Shown here in pieces: positions 50,304 to 58,878 of a stretch of DNA of 64,000 bases. The stretch lies in contig NZ_JAFCMM010000001.1 in assembly GCF_018131225.1 (NCBI RefSeq), forward strand, positions 1,798,001 to 1,862,000, written 5' to 3'. Below the pieces are notes generated by a model, which saw only the letters and a program-made list of their open reading frames with translations, was not told where the DNA came from and ran no database searches. The position numbers and the translations under genes were made by a program. How positions within the stretch are numbered: the first letter of the stretch is position 1; each line of letters starts with the position of its first letter. This DNA comes from Bradyrhizobium sp. U87765 SZCCT0048 (lineage in GTDB: Bacteria; Pseudomonadota; Alphaproteobacteria; Rhizobiales; Xanthobacteraceae).

Positions 50304-52052
50304 TCAGACCGGCCGGTCGCCCTTGTTGACCCTGAGCGTGCGGTTGTCGACGCCGGGGAGCATGCGCGCCGGATCCCGGGTGACGACAATGTCGAGCACC
50401 GTCGGCCGGCTGGTCGTCGCCAGCGCATCGAGCAATGCGGGCCGCAACTGCTCCGGATCGGTCACGCGAATGCCATGACAGCCCATGGCGCGCGCGATCG
50501 CGGCGTAGTCCATCTCGACGAGATCGGACGACTGATAGCTGCCGGGTCCATAGACCGCATGCTGCAGCGCCTTCACATAGCCGGATGCGGCGTTGTTGAA
50601 GACGCAGGTGATGAAGTTGGCGCCAAGACGGCGGGCGGTTTCGAGCTCGCCCATCGACATGTTGAAGCCGCCGTCGCCGGTCATCGCGATCACCCGGCGC
50701 GACGCGCCCGCCCCGAGCTGGGCGCCAAGCCCGCCGGGAACGCCATAGCCGATCGAGGCGAAGCCGCGGTCGGCGACAAAGCCACGCCCGGCGCGTTTGG
50801 TATCGAACAGCAGGCCACCCCAGTGGGCAGCGAAACCGCCATCGGCAACCAGAATGGCATCTTCGGGCATCACCGCGTTCAACTCGCCCATCAGACGGCC
50901 GATGTTGATCGGCGTCTCCCGCGACTCCAGCCGATCGGCCGCCCCCACACGCCACTCCGCCATCCGCCGCGGGATCTCGGCCAGATAATCCGCACGACGG
51001 GCGCGCCGCTGGCCGCCGTCGCCGAGTGCGGCGGACAGATCCTCGAGCGTCAGCCGCGCATCGCCGGCGAGCGCGATCGCCGTGCGTGTGGTGCGGCCGA
51101 TTTCCTCGGCAAGGATATCGACATGGATCACCGTCTTGGCCGGGCCGATCAACTGGAATCGCTTCGTCGCGACCTCACCGAGCTTGCAGCCGACGACCAG
51201 AAGGCAGTCGGAGGTCTCGACCAGTTCGTTGGCGATACGCGAGTAACGCCCGAACAGGCTCGCCGACAGCGGATGGTTGCAGGCGATCGCGCCCTTGCCC
51301 GACATGGTGTGCGCGACGGGAATACCCTGCCCTTCCGCCAGAGCCTGCAGCGCCGCATATGCGCCGGAAATGTGCACCCCGCCGCCAGCAAGGATCAGTG
51401 GCCGCTCGGCCCGCGCGAGCTTCTCCACCGCACGCGCAAGTTCCGCTCCGTCGGGACGCGACCGTCGCGCCTGCGCCGTCAAGGTGCCCGTATCGACCCA
51501 GAAATCGGTGGCATCGAACGCCACCTCGGCGTGGGCGACGTCCTCGGGGATGTCGATCAGCACCGGCCCCGGGCGCCCCGACGTCGCGATCGCGAAGGCG
51601 CGGCGGACGAGCTCCGGAATGCGCCGCGGCATCTCGATGCGGATCACCTCCTTGACCACGGGCCGCAACACCTCGACCTGGTGCGCCTCCTGGGTCATGT
51701 TCTTCCAGGAATGCTCCCGATTGGTGTCGCCGGTGATCGCGATCATCGGGATGCCGGCGTTGAGCGCCTCGGCAAGACCCGTGACCAGATTGGTCGCCCC
51801 CGGGCCGAGCGTCGCATCGACGACCGCCGGCCGGTTGGTGACACGGGCATAAGCGTCGGCTGCAAACACCCCGGCACGCTCGTCATTGATCAGTGCATGC
51901 CGCAATCCCAGCACACGACAGGATTCATAGTAGGGGAGCAGCTGAAACCCACCCATCCCGAACAACACTTCGACCTCATGCAGCTTGAGCATTTCGCCAA
52001 GCGCACGGCCGCCGGTCATGGTCAGGGACGTATCGATCTGCATCACGTTCAC
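50304..52052 (-). CDS. acetolactate-synthase-like TPP enzyme
   Basis: The 582-residue protein has the three-domain layout of the acetohydroxyacid-synthase superfamily. The catalytic glutamate for TPP is E58 (I-N-D-E-R-A-G), then T-L-G-P-G-A-T-N, and the C-terminal TPP site G-D-G-G-F-N-M-S-M-G-E-L … F-N-N. It lacks a small regulatory subunit gene, so biosynthetic acetolactate synthesis is unlikely. The context with cyclases suggests a ring or diketone cleavage such as cyclohexane-1,2-dione hydrolase or IolD; sulfoacetaldehyde- or benzoylformate-type activity is also possible. GTG start at 52052 follows AAGGAG by six bases. It overlaps the next gene by 4 bp. Confidence 0.82.
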   Translation of the reverse strand: MNVMQIDTSLTMTGGRALGEMLKLHEVEVLFGMGGFQLLPYYESCRVLGLRHALINDERAGVFAADAYARVTNRPAVVDATLGPGATNLVTGLAEALNAGIPMIAITGDTNREHSWKNMTQEAHQVEVLRPVVKEVIRIEMPRRIPELVRRAFAIATSGRPGPVLIDIPEDVAHAEVAFDATDFWVDTGTLTAQARRSRPDGAELARAVEKLARAERPLILAGGGVHISGAYAALQALAEGQGIPVAHTMSGKGAIACNHPLSASLFGRYSRIANELVETSDCLLVVGCKLGEVATKRFQLIGPAKTVIHVDILAEEIGRTTRTAIALAGDARLTLEDLSAALGDGGQRRARRADYLAEIPRRMAEWRVGAADRLESRETPINIGRLMGELNAVMPEDAILVADGGFAAHWGGLLFDTKRAGRGFVADRGFASIGYGVPGGLGAQLGAGASRRVIAMTGDGGFNMSMGELETARRLGANFITCVFNNAASGYVKALQHAVYGPGSYQSSDLVEMDYAAIARAMGCHGIRVTDPEQLRPALLDALATTSRPTVLDIVVTRDPARMLPGVDNRTLRVNKGDRPV

Positions 52053-52921
52053 GGTTCACTCCTTTTCGTGTCGATCCAGACTTCCGCGAGGCGGCTGACG
52101 AAAGCCGCGCTCGAAATGCCACGCTCACCGCCAATCGCCGCGGCGCTGCGGTTGACATGGGTGATGAAACCATCCGCCAGGGTCGAGCGGCCGTCGCCGA
52201 TGCGGGCGCTCCACGCGCTGACCGTGGCGGCGGGAATGCCGAGCGCGTCGAGCGCGCCGAGGCGGGAAATGCCGGCGCCATCGGCGCCGACGTCGGCATC
52301 GTTGTAGACCACCGCAAACACGCGGTGCTTGATGGCGGAGGCGCTGCGACCGCCCAGCAGCGCGCCATGGGAGCCGGTCAGCACGATGGCCTCGGCATCT
52401 GCGGGGGTGACCAGCGAATTGGAATCGATCGTCACCACCGGCACCGGAAGGAACTCGGCCATCGCGAACCGTACTTCGCTCCCACAGCCATTGCCGGCAC
52501 CATTGATGGATGCCGACCGACCATCGGCCCGGCGATCGCCTCCATCTCGAGACCACGCCGGCATATCCTGCAGAAGGGCGAATGCCGTGGCAGCGCGCAT
52601 GCCCTCGCGAAGGCCACACCGACGGGCCGCCTCATTCACCACCGACAGCACACCGCGCGCGAGACAGTCCGCCCCGTCGCCGATCCGCGCCGAAGCGTGA
52701 CTGACCGCCGCCGCCGGGATGCCATGGGCATCGAGCAGGGCGAGGCCGGCGACACCCGCCTGCTCGCGGCCGATACCGGCGTCACAGAAGATCACCCCGC
52801 CCGCGGCTGCGCCAAGCGCACAACGCGCCGAATAGATCCCGCCATGGGAGGCCGCGACAACCGGGCGCCCCGCGACATCGGGCGGCAGCTCGGTGATGCT
52901 GTCGAGCACGATTCCCGCCAT
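52049..52921 (-). CDS. unrecognised protein with internal duplication
   Basis: The 290-residue protein is made of two copies of a domain of about 105 residues (about 1–108 and 163–268) joined by a linker of about 54. Shared landmarks: S-H-G (25–27; 184–186), D-A-x-[IV]-G (47–51; 208–212), G-I-P-A-A (67–71; 228–232), S-A-R-I-G-D-G (77–83; 238–244). No signal peptide or membrane helix. Repeat 1 has an extra cysteine (C46) beside the D-A-G motif. No family was recognised. It sits between the TPP enzyme (4 bp overlap) and a cyclase (3 bp gap), so it is probably a partner enzyme in the same pathway. Confidence 0.75.
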   Translation of the reverse strand: MAGIVLDSITELPPDVAGRPVVAASHGGIYSARCALGAAAGGVIFCDAGIGREQAGVAGLALLDAHGIPAAAVSHASARIGDGADCLARGVLSVVNEAARRCGLREGMRAATAFALLQDMPAWSRDGGDRRADGRSASINGAGNGCGSEVRFAMAEFLPVPVVTIDSNSLVTPADAEAIVLTGSHGALLGGRSASAIKHRVFAVVYNDADVGADGAGISRLGALDALGIPAATVSAWSARIGDGRSTLADGFITHVNRSAAAIGGERGISSAAFVSRLAEVWIDTKRSEP

Positions 52922-52924
52922 GGC

Positions 52925-53959
52925 CTACACCGTCGCCACGGGTGTGACCGGAGATCCTACCGCGCCAGGCAGGCGCAGCGGCGGTGCGGTCAACAGAAAG
53001 CGCGAACGCTGATGCTCACGGAGCCAGCGGGCGAGTGCGCTCAAGTACCAGAGCTCGCCGAGAGGGATGCCCAGCTTGAACAGGCAGTGATGGTGCAGCG
53101 GCACGAACGGCCGCGCGCCACGCTCCGGACCGCGCGCCGGAATGGCTTCGACCGCATAGTTGTCGGCCGCGATCGCGGCAACGCCGCAATCGGTGATCCA
53201 CTGCAGCAGCCGCTCATCCGCGCCGTCCAGCGCCGCGCAGGCATTGTGCAGAACAGCCGGGTCGGGATCGCGGTTCATCTCCAGCACGACTTCGGCAAAA
53301 CCGGTGTGCAGGCAGAGCACGTCGCCGGGGGCGACCTCGATGCGATCGGCGTCCATCACCCGCATCAGCGTGTCATAACCGACCAGCGTGCGGCCGTGAC
53401 CGAGGTGATGCGCGAGGTCCACCAGCACGCCCCGGCCCTGGACGCAACGCTCCGCCATGTGCTCGACACCGAGCGCACTCGCCACAGCTGCGGTTTCCGG
53501 CGCCACGACATCGGCTTCCGCGCGGAAGCCGTTGTAGTAGACCGGCTCGGCGACACCATCGCCATCGGCATCGAACAACGCACCGATATGGGCGAGGCTG
53601 TCCCACTGCGTCGAATACTGGGTGCACAGCAGGACGGCGTCGTCACACCCACAGTCGCAAAACTGCGCCCCTTCGTGCGTGAAGCGATAGTTGAAGTAGC
53701 GCTCGCCATGTCGCTCGGTCGACATCCGCTGCGGCGGAAAACGATGCGGCGCGAGCGCGCGCCCGCCGGGATAGTCGAGCGGCAGGCTGAGGCAGAATGT
53801 GAGCCCTTCCCGCGCTTCCGCGAGCCCTTCCCGCACCTTGTGGGTCGTGATGAGGTTGAGACGGCCGAGCTGGTCGTCGTCCCCGAACTCGCCCCAGTTC
53901 GAGCCCGCCGGCCGATGGACCCAGCGCCGCGCCGTCACGCGCTGCCTATCGTCGATCAT
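52925..53959 (-). CDS. cyclase-family protein with glutamine in place of metal histidines (copy A)
   Basis: The 344-residue protein belongs to the cyclase (kynurenine formamidase-like) superfamily, but the metal motif reads Q114-Y-S-T-Q118-W-D120-S-L-A-H124, so both first histidines are glutamine while D120 and H124 stay. Other family parts are kept (VQGRGVLVDL, GDVLCLHTGF, A-A-D-N-Y-A-V-E). A C-D-C-G-C-D-D cluster (101–107) is unusual. Metal use, if any, must differ from that of the canonical cyclase at 35950. Roughly 70% identical by eye to copy B at 59977. Start MIDDRQRV; a longer reading enters the TRAP gene. Confidence 0.8.
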   Translation of the reverse strand: MIDDRQRVTARRWVHRPAGSNWGEFGDDDQLGRLNLITTHKVREGLAEAREGLTFCLSLPLDYPGGRALAPHRFPPQRMSTERHGERYFNYRFTHEGAQFCDCGCDDAVLLCTQYSTQWDSLAHIGALFDADGDGVAEPVYYNGFRAEADVVAPETAAVASALGVEHMAERCVQGRGVLVDLAHHLGHGRTLVGYDTLMRVMDADRIEVAPGDVLCLHTGFAEVVLEMNRDPDPAVLHNACAALDGADERLLQWITDCGVAAIAADNYAVEAIPARGPERGARPFVPLHHHCLFKLGIPLGELWYLSALARWLREHQRSRFLLTAPPLRLPGAVGSPVTPVATV

Positions 53960-53973
53960 GTGCACGTCCCGTC

Positions 53974-55854
53974 TCACAGGAAGCCAATGGAGATCCAGGG
54001 CACGCACGCGACCAGCACGATACCCGCGAACAGCGCCAGCAGGTATCCCCAGATCGCCCGCATGCCTTCGTCAGGCGCGACGCGCCCGATGGCGCAGGCG
54101 GCGTAGTAGCCAACGCCGAACGGCGGGGCGAACAGGCCGAGCCCCATCGCGAGGATGGCGACCATGGCATAGTGCACCTCATGAATGCCGAGCTGCCGCG
54201 CCACCGGAAACAGCAGGGGTCCGAACAGCACGATTGCGGGAATGCCCTCCAGCACGCTGCCGAGCACGATGAACACCAGCACCGACACCGCCATGAAGAC
54301 CGCGGCGCCGCCGGACAGGCCGGCCATCGCCTTCGTCAGCGTCTGCGAGAAACCCGACTGGGTCAGCGCCCAGCCCATCGCCGTGGCGGTGCCGATAATG
54401 AAGAGAATGGCGCCGGACAGCACTGCCGTCTCCACCAGCCTGGGCAGCAGCTGCCGCCAGGAGAACTGCCGATAGATCAGCATCCCGACCAGCGCTGCAT
54501 AGACAATGCCGATGGTCGAGACCTCGGTCGCGGTGGCGATGCCTTCCATGACCGCGGCTCGGATCACGAACGGCAGTGCCAGCGCCGGCAGCGCGACCAC
54601 GAAGGCGCGCCCGATTTCCCGCCGCGACGGACGCACCACGCCCGACAGATCCTCGCGGCGATAGCGCCAGGCAACGGTCAGGCACAGCGTCACCGCCAGC
54701 ACCAGCGCGGGCAGCAGACCGCCGGTGAACAGCGCGGCGATCGAAATGCCGGTCACCGAGCCGAGCGTGATCAGAACAAGGCTGGGCGGCACGGTTTCGG
54801 TCTGCGCGCCGGTCGCCGCCAACAACGCCACCAGATCGCCGGGCCTGGCACCGCGCGCCTTCATTTCCGGAAACAGCACCGGCGCCACCGCCGCCATGTC
54901 GGCGGCCTTGGCACCCGAGATGCCGGACACCAGGTACATCGCGCCAACCAGCACATAGGACAGGCCGCCGCGCACATGCCCCAGCAGGCTCGCCAGGAAC
55001 TGGACCATGGCACGCGCCATGCCCGTCATTTCGATCATCATGCCGAGCAGCACGAACAGCGGCACCGACAGCAGGATCAGGTGCCCCATGCCCTCGTTGA
55101 TGCGGCTGACGACCACCAGCATCGGCGCATGGGTGGCGACCGAGACATAGCCGAAGGTGGCGAGGCCAAAGGCGAAGGCGATCGGCACCCCGCCGAACAC
55201 CATGGCAAACACGAAGCCGACGAAGAAGATCAGCAGATTGAAATAGCCAAAGCCGGCGAACAGCGGCGCACAGGCGCCGACCAGCGCGACAGCGGCAATG
55301 GTCATCAGCGCTGCCGTGATGGCGCGGCGCCGGTCCACAGCCTGTGCGAGACGCAGCACGCCGAATATCGCCATGACGGCGACGCCGACCGGCAGCGCGG
55401 CAGCGCGCCAGGCCCCGGACATTTCCATGGCCGGCGTCAGCATCAGCGCTTCCTCCTGCGCGAGCTCGACCGCCGCGGGAAGGATGAGAAACAGGAAGGC
55501 GGTCGCGAGCGCCGTCGCCAGCAGGTCGAGAAACTGACGCGCCGCCGGCGGCACTCGGGCGATCACCGCCGTCATCCGCATGTGCTCGCCGCGGCGAAAC
55601 GCCATGGCCGCACCCAGCAGCGCAAGCCAGGTGAACAGGATCGAGGCCAGTTCATCCGACCACAGGAGGGGCGCGTGAAAGACATACCGCGCCACGATGC
55701 CGGCGAGCAGAATCACGCCTTCGACCAGAACCAGTCCGCCAGCGAGAGCGGCAACGATCCGGGAGAGGACGTTCTCGATGTCCCGCAGCCGCGGCGCAAC
55801 TCCACCGGAGATCATCTGCGCATGGGCATGCGGCACCTGCTCGGCGACGGTCAT
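53974..55854 (-). CDS. fused TRAP transporter permease, DctQ–DctM
   Basis: The 626-residue protein combines a four-helix DctQ domain (about 20–190; W-S-D-E-L-A-S-I-L-F-T-W) with a DctM domain of about 12 helices (about 200–626; V-P-I-A-F-A-F, V-P-L-F-V-L-L-G, G-I-S-G-A-K-A-A-D-M-A-A-V). TRAP systems use the Na+ gradient to import carboxylates caught by a periplasmic binding protein. Fused QM proteins are known. Start at the ATG overlapping the binding-protein gene. Confidence 0.92.
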   Translation of the reverse strand: MTVAEQVPHAHAQMISGGVAPRLRDIENVLSRIVAALAGGLVLVEGVILLAGIVARYVFHAPLLWSDELASILFTWLALLGAAMAFRRGEHMRMTAVIARVPPAARQFLDLLATALATAFLFLILPAAVELAQEEALMLTPAMEMSGAWRAAALPVGVAVMAIFGVLRLAQAVDRRRAITAALMTIAAVALVGACAPLFAGFGYFNLLIFFVGFVFAMVFGGVPIAFAFGLATFGYVSVATHAPMLVVVSRINEGMGHLILLSVPLFVLLGMMIEMTGMARAMVQFLASLLGHVRGGLSYVLVGAMYLVSGISGAKAADMAAVAPVLFPEMKARGARPGDLVALLAATGAQTETVPPSLVLITLGSVTGISIAALFTGGLLPALVLAVTLCLTVAWRYRREDLSGVVRPSRREIGRAFVVALPALALPFVIRAAVMEGIATATEVSTIGIVYAALVGMLIYRQFSWRQLLPRLVETAVLSGAILFIIGTATAMGWALTQSGFSQTLTKAMAGLSGGAAVFMAVSVLVFIVLGSVLEGIPAIVLFGPLLFPVARQLGIHEVHYAMVAILAMGLGLFAPPFGVGYYAACAIGRVAPDEGMRAIWGYLLALFAGIVLVACVPWISIGFL

Positions 55855-56870
55855 GACAGCTTCCTTCCGGCGCTTTCCTCGAGCAGCGACCATGCCGCCT
55901 CGCCATAACGGCCCTTCCACTCCTCATAGAAGCCACCCTTGCGCAGCGCTTCCTGGAACGGCTCCGGCTCCGTACTGTTGAAGACGAGCCCGAGGCGGGT
56001 CAGCGTCTCCTGCAGATTCCTGTTCAACCGCTCCACTTCGGCACGCTGCGCGACCGCCTGGTCATCGATCACGCCGACGACGGTCTCGCGCAGGTTCGGC
56101 GGCAGACGATCGAGCGCACGCCGGTTGGCGAGGAACCAGAAGCCGTCCCACATGTGGTTGGTGAGCGAGCAATATTTCTGGACCTCATAGAGCTTGGCGC
56201 TCTCGATGCTGACCAGCGGCGTCTCCTGCCCATCGACCACCCGCGTCTGCAGCGACGAATACACTTCGCCCCAGTTGATGCTGACCGGCGCGGCGCCGAA
56301 CGCCTTGAACATCGATGTCCAAAGCGGGCTGACCGGCACGCGGATCTTGAGCCCCTGCAGATCGGCCGGCGTGCGCACCGGCTTCACGCTCGACGTCACC
56401 TGGCGATAGCCTCCGCTCCAGATCCGACCGAAGGTCACGACGCCAAACTTGTCGATCGCCGCGCGGACATGCGCCCCGAGCTTGCCGTCCATCGCGCGCC
56501 AGACGTCGGGATAGTCGGGAAAAGCGAAGCCAATGCCGTTGATCGAGGCGATCGGCACCAGCGACGCCAGCACCAGCCCGGAGATGGTGTAGAATTCGAT
56601 TGCCCCGGTTCGGACCTGGGTCAGCATGTCCATTTCCGAACCGAGCTGACTGTTGGGGAAGATCTGGATTTCGACCCGTCCGGCGGTCTGGTCGCGGATC
56701 TTGTCGGCGGCGATCGTGATGTTGCGCGTCAGCGGATGCTCGGCGTTGACGTTGCCGGCATACTTGTAGGTGAACTCGGCGGCGTGCGCCCGCCTGAGCC
56801 GGATAGCGGGGCTCGCAATCATCCCCGCCCCGACCGCCGTGAGCAGTGTTCGACGGCTCAACTTGAGCAT
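55851..56870 (-). CDS. TRAP transporter binding protein DctP family
   Basis: The 339-residue protein starts MLKLSRRTLL with a twin-arginine-like signal (cleavage near residue 30, AHA/AE). The mature part is a DctP-type binding protein: S-Q-L-G-S-E-M-D-M-L-T-Q-V near residue 75, F-P-D-Y-P-D-V-W-R, and the carboxylate-binding arginine of G-L-K-I-R-V-P. It feeds the fused DctQM permease (ATGA overlap). The ligand is probably a carboxylate or hydroxy-acid handled by the cyclases and TPP enzyme. A GGAGG ribosome site supports the start. Confidence 0.9.
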   Translation of the reverse strand: MLKLSRRTLLTAVGAGMIASPAIRLRRAHAAEFTYKYAGNVNAEHPLTRNITIAADKIRDQTAGRVEIQIFPNSQLGSEMDMLTQVRTGAIEFYTISGLVLASLVPIASINGIGFAFPDYPDVWRAMDGKLGAHVRAAIDKFGVVTFGRIWSGGYRQVTSSVKPVRTPADLQGLKIRVPVSPLWTSMFKAFGAAPVSINWGEVYSSLQTRVVDGQETPLVSIESAKLYEVQKYCSLTNHMWDGFWFLANRRALDRLPPNLRETVVGVIDDQAVAQRAEVERLNRNLQETLTRLGLVFNSTEPEPFQEALRKGGFYEEWKGRYGEAAWSLLEESAGRKLS

Positions 56871-56925
56871 GGCTTCCTCCATGAAATGCGTCGGCGTTAC
56901 GCCGATCGTTGTCGTCGTATGAAAT

Positions 56926-57813
56926 TCAGCGCCCGACGCAGCTCTTGCCGCCGTCGACGGGCAAACAGACTCCGGTGATGTATGCAGCCTCGTCCGAGGC
57001 CAGGAAAAGCGCGGCGCGAGCGACGTCCCACGCGTCCCCCATACGCCCCATCGGACTTGCCGCATGCCGCGCACTGAGCATCGCTTCGGTGCTTTCATAG
57101 CGGCCGGCGATCTGGGTTCGAATGAGAGGGGTATCGATCACACCAGGCAGCACCGCATTGGCACGAATGCCGCGGGCGGCATACTGAACCGCGATGGCGC
57201 GCGTGAAATGATTGAGGCCCGCCTTTGCCGCATAATATGAAATATAGGGATAGCTGTTGATCTGGATCGAGGCGAGCGAAGAGACGTTGACGATGGCGCC
57301 CTGCCCTCTTTCCAGCATGATCGGCAGAACATGCTTGCAGGTCAGGAACGCGCTGGTGAGATTGGTGTCGATCACCCGGCGCCAGCTGTCCTCGCCGGCC
57401 TCGATCACATCGGCCATGTCGGTGATGCCGACATTGTTGTGCAGGATGTCGATGGTGCCGAGGGCATCGACCGCCTCGCGAACGACGTCGGCCACAGCGC
57501 TGCTCGACGTCACGTCTGCCTGCAGCGCAAGGCATTGCCCGCCCTCTTCGCGGATGATGTCGCGGGTCTCTTCAGCCGCAGCTCCCTGCACGTCGACCGC
57601 GACGACCATCGCGCCCTCCCGGGCATAGAGCGTGGCCGCCGCCTTTCCGTTGCCCCATCCGGCCCCCGACGATCCAGCGCCGAAGACGACAGCGACCTTG
57701 CCGCGAAACCGGCCATGGGCATGCGCATGGGGCCGCGTTTGGCCACCACCCATGCCGGCCGGCTCGCTGTGTTCGCGCGAAGCGGTCGCGCCAGAGGGCC
57801 ACCCCGACGACAT
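56926..57813 (-). CDS. SDR-family dehydrogenase/reductase
   Basis: The 295-residue protein is a classical SDR with G-A-G-S-S-G-A-G-W-G-N-G as the cofactor loop (here the family T-G becomes F-G), N-N-V-G, catalytic Ser in NVSSLAS, and Y-Y-A-A-K. It has an N-terminal extension of about 35 residues before the Rossmann fold. The start is the ATG at 57813 with GGGGAG upstream; a longer reading would pass through the operator 57833–57872. It oxidises or reduces a hydroxy/keto group on the imported compound. Confidence 0.85.
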   Translation of the reverse strand: MSSGWPSGATASREHSEPAGMGGGQTRPHAHAHGRFRGKVAVVFGAGSSGAGWGNGKAAATLYAREGAMVVAVDVQGAAAEETRDIIREEGGQCLALQADVTSSSAVADVVREAVDALGTIDILHNNVGITDMADVIEAGEDSWRRVIDTNLTSAFLTCKHVLPIMLERGQGAIVNVSSLASIQINSYPYISYYAAKAGLNHFTRAIAVQYAARGIRANAVLPGVIDTPLIRTQIAGRYESTEAMLSARHAASPMGRMGDAWDVARAALFLASDEAAYITGVCLPVDGGKSCVGR

Positions 57814-57832
57814 CGTTTCACTCCCCGAAATC

Positions 57833-57872
57833 GTTCCGTATTGTGGAACAGTTATATTTAATATATGGAACA
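57833..57872. promoter_or_regulatory. candidate IclR operator between SDR and IclR genes
   Basis: GTTCC (57833–57837) and GGAAC (57845–57849) form a perfect dyad with a 7-base spacer. A second GGAACA lies at 57867–57872, 22 bp from the first (57845). The gap is AT-rich (TTATATTTAATATAT). Layout resembles PcaR/PobR-type IclR sites (GTTC-N-GAAC). Predicted by eye. Confidence 0.5.
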
Positions 57873-58002
57873 CTTACACTGCTGAAACGGGATGTCAAAT
57901 CGTCGATTTGAAAATCCCGTTCATATGCAGCGGAAACAGGCTTTCGCCGCGCCGACCGGCGTGACATCTGTTTCAAAAATGTACCTGTCACAGGGAGGAA
58001 TA

Positions 58003-58878
58003 ATGGAACTCATCGCAGACGAAGCGCTCGAGCGCGGCGGCGAGACCGCAGCGGCGGTCAAGACCATCGATCGCGCGGCGAAGTTGCTGGCGGCGCTGGT
58101 GGGCGAGGACGAACGCGGCGCCATGCTCAGCGACGTCGCCCGCCGCACCGGACTTGGCAAGGCAACCGTCCATCGCCTGCTCGGGGCACTGACCGATGTC
58201 GGCTTCGTCGCCCAGGACGCGGGCACGCGTCGCTATCGCCTCGGCGTCGGCCTGGGCCTGCTCGCGACCACCGCACGCCACCGTCATGTCGGCGCGCTGG
58301 CCTATCCCTTTCTCGAACGTATCGCGCGGATCACGGCCGACACCGCATATGTGTCGGTGCGCGAGGGTCTGTCCGCGGTGTGCATCGGCCGCGAGGTCGG
58401 ATCGTTTCCGATCCGGACACTCTCTCTCGAGGTCGGCCACCGCCGTCCACTGGGCATCGGATCGGGCAGCCTCGCGCTGCTGTCGTTCCTGTCCGACGCC
58501 GAGATCGACGCGGCGATCGCCGGCAACCGCCACTGGCTCGAGGACTACCCGCGCTTCGACGCCGACCTGCTGCGCACGCTTGTCACCGAGACGCGGCGCT
58601 ACGGTTTCGCATTCAACGACGGGCGGGTGATTCCCGGAATGAACGCGATCGCAGTACCGGTGCTCGACGGCGAAGGGCGCCCGCTGGCCTCGCTGAGTGT
58701 CGCGGCAATCGCCGAGCGGTTGCGCGGCGAGCGCATTCCGGAGGTGGTGCAACTGCTGCAGCGCGAGGCGGCGGAGCTTGCCGCGCTGATGCAATCGGAT
58801 TTTGCCGACAACGCCATCCAGGTGTCGTCGCCCGAGGATCACAAAGCGAAACGCTCGACCCGCGGAGGTTCCCGATGA
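58003..58878 (+). CDS. IclR-family transcriptional regulator
   Basis: The 291-residue protein starts at an ATG with AGGGAGGA. It has the helix-turn-helix (about 38–72; LSDVARRTGLGKATVHRLLGAL) and the effector domain with a cysteine in S-A-V-C-I-G-R-E and A-I-A-V-P-V-L-D. It is divergent from the SDR–TRAP–cyclase–TPP operon and probably controls it and its own message. The stop overlaps the alcohol dehydrogenase start. Confidence 0.9.
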   Translation: MELIADEALERGGETAAAVKTIDRAAKLLAALVGEDERGAMLSDVARRTGLGKATVHRLLGALTDVGFVAQDAGTRRYRLGVGLGLLATTARHRHVGALAYPFLERIARITADTAYVSVREGLSAVCIGREVGSFPIRTLSLEVGHRRPLGIGSGSLALLSFLSDAEIDAAIAGNRHWLEDYPRFDADLLRTLVTETRRYGFAFNDGRVIPGMNAIAVPVLDGEGRPLASLSVAAIAERLRGERIPEVVQLLQREAAELAALMQSDFADNAIQVSSPEDHKAKRSTRGGSR

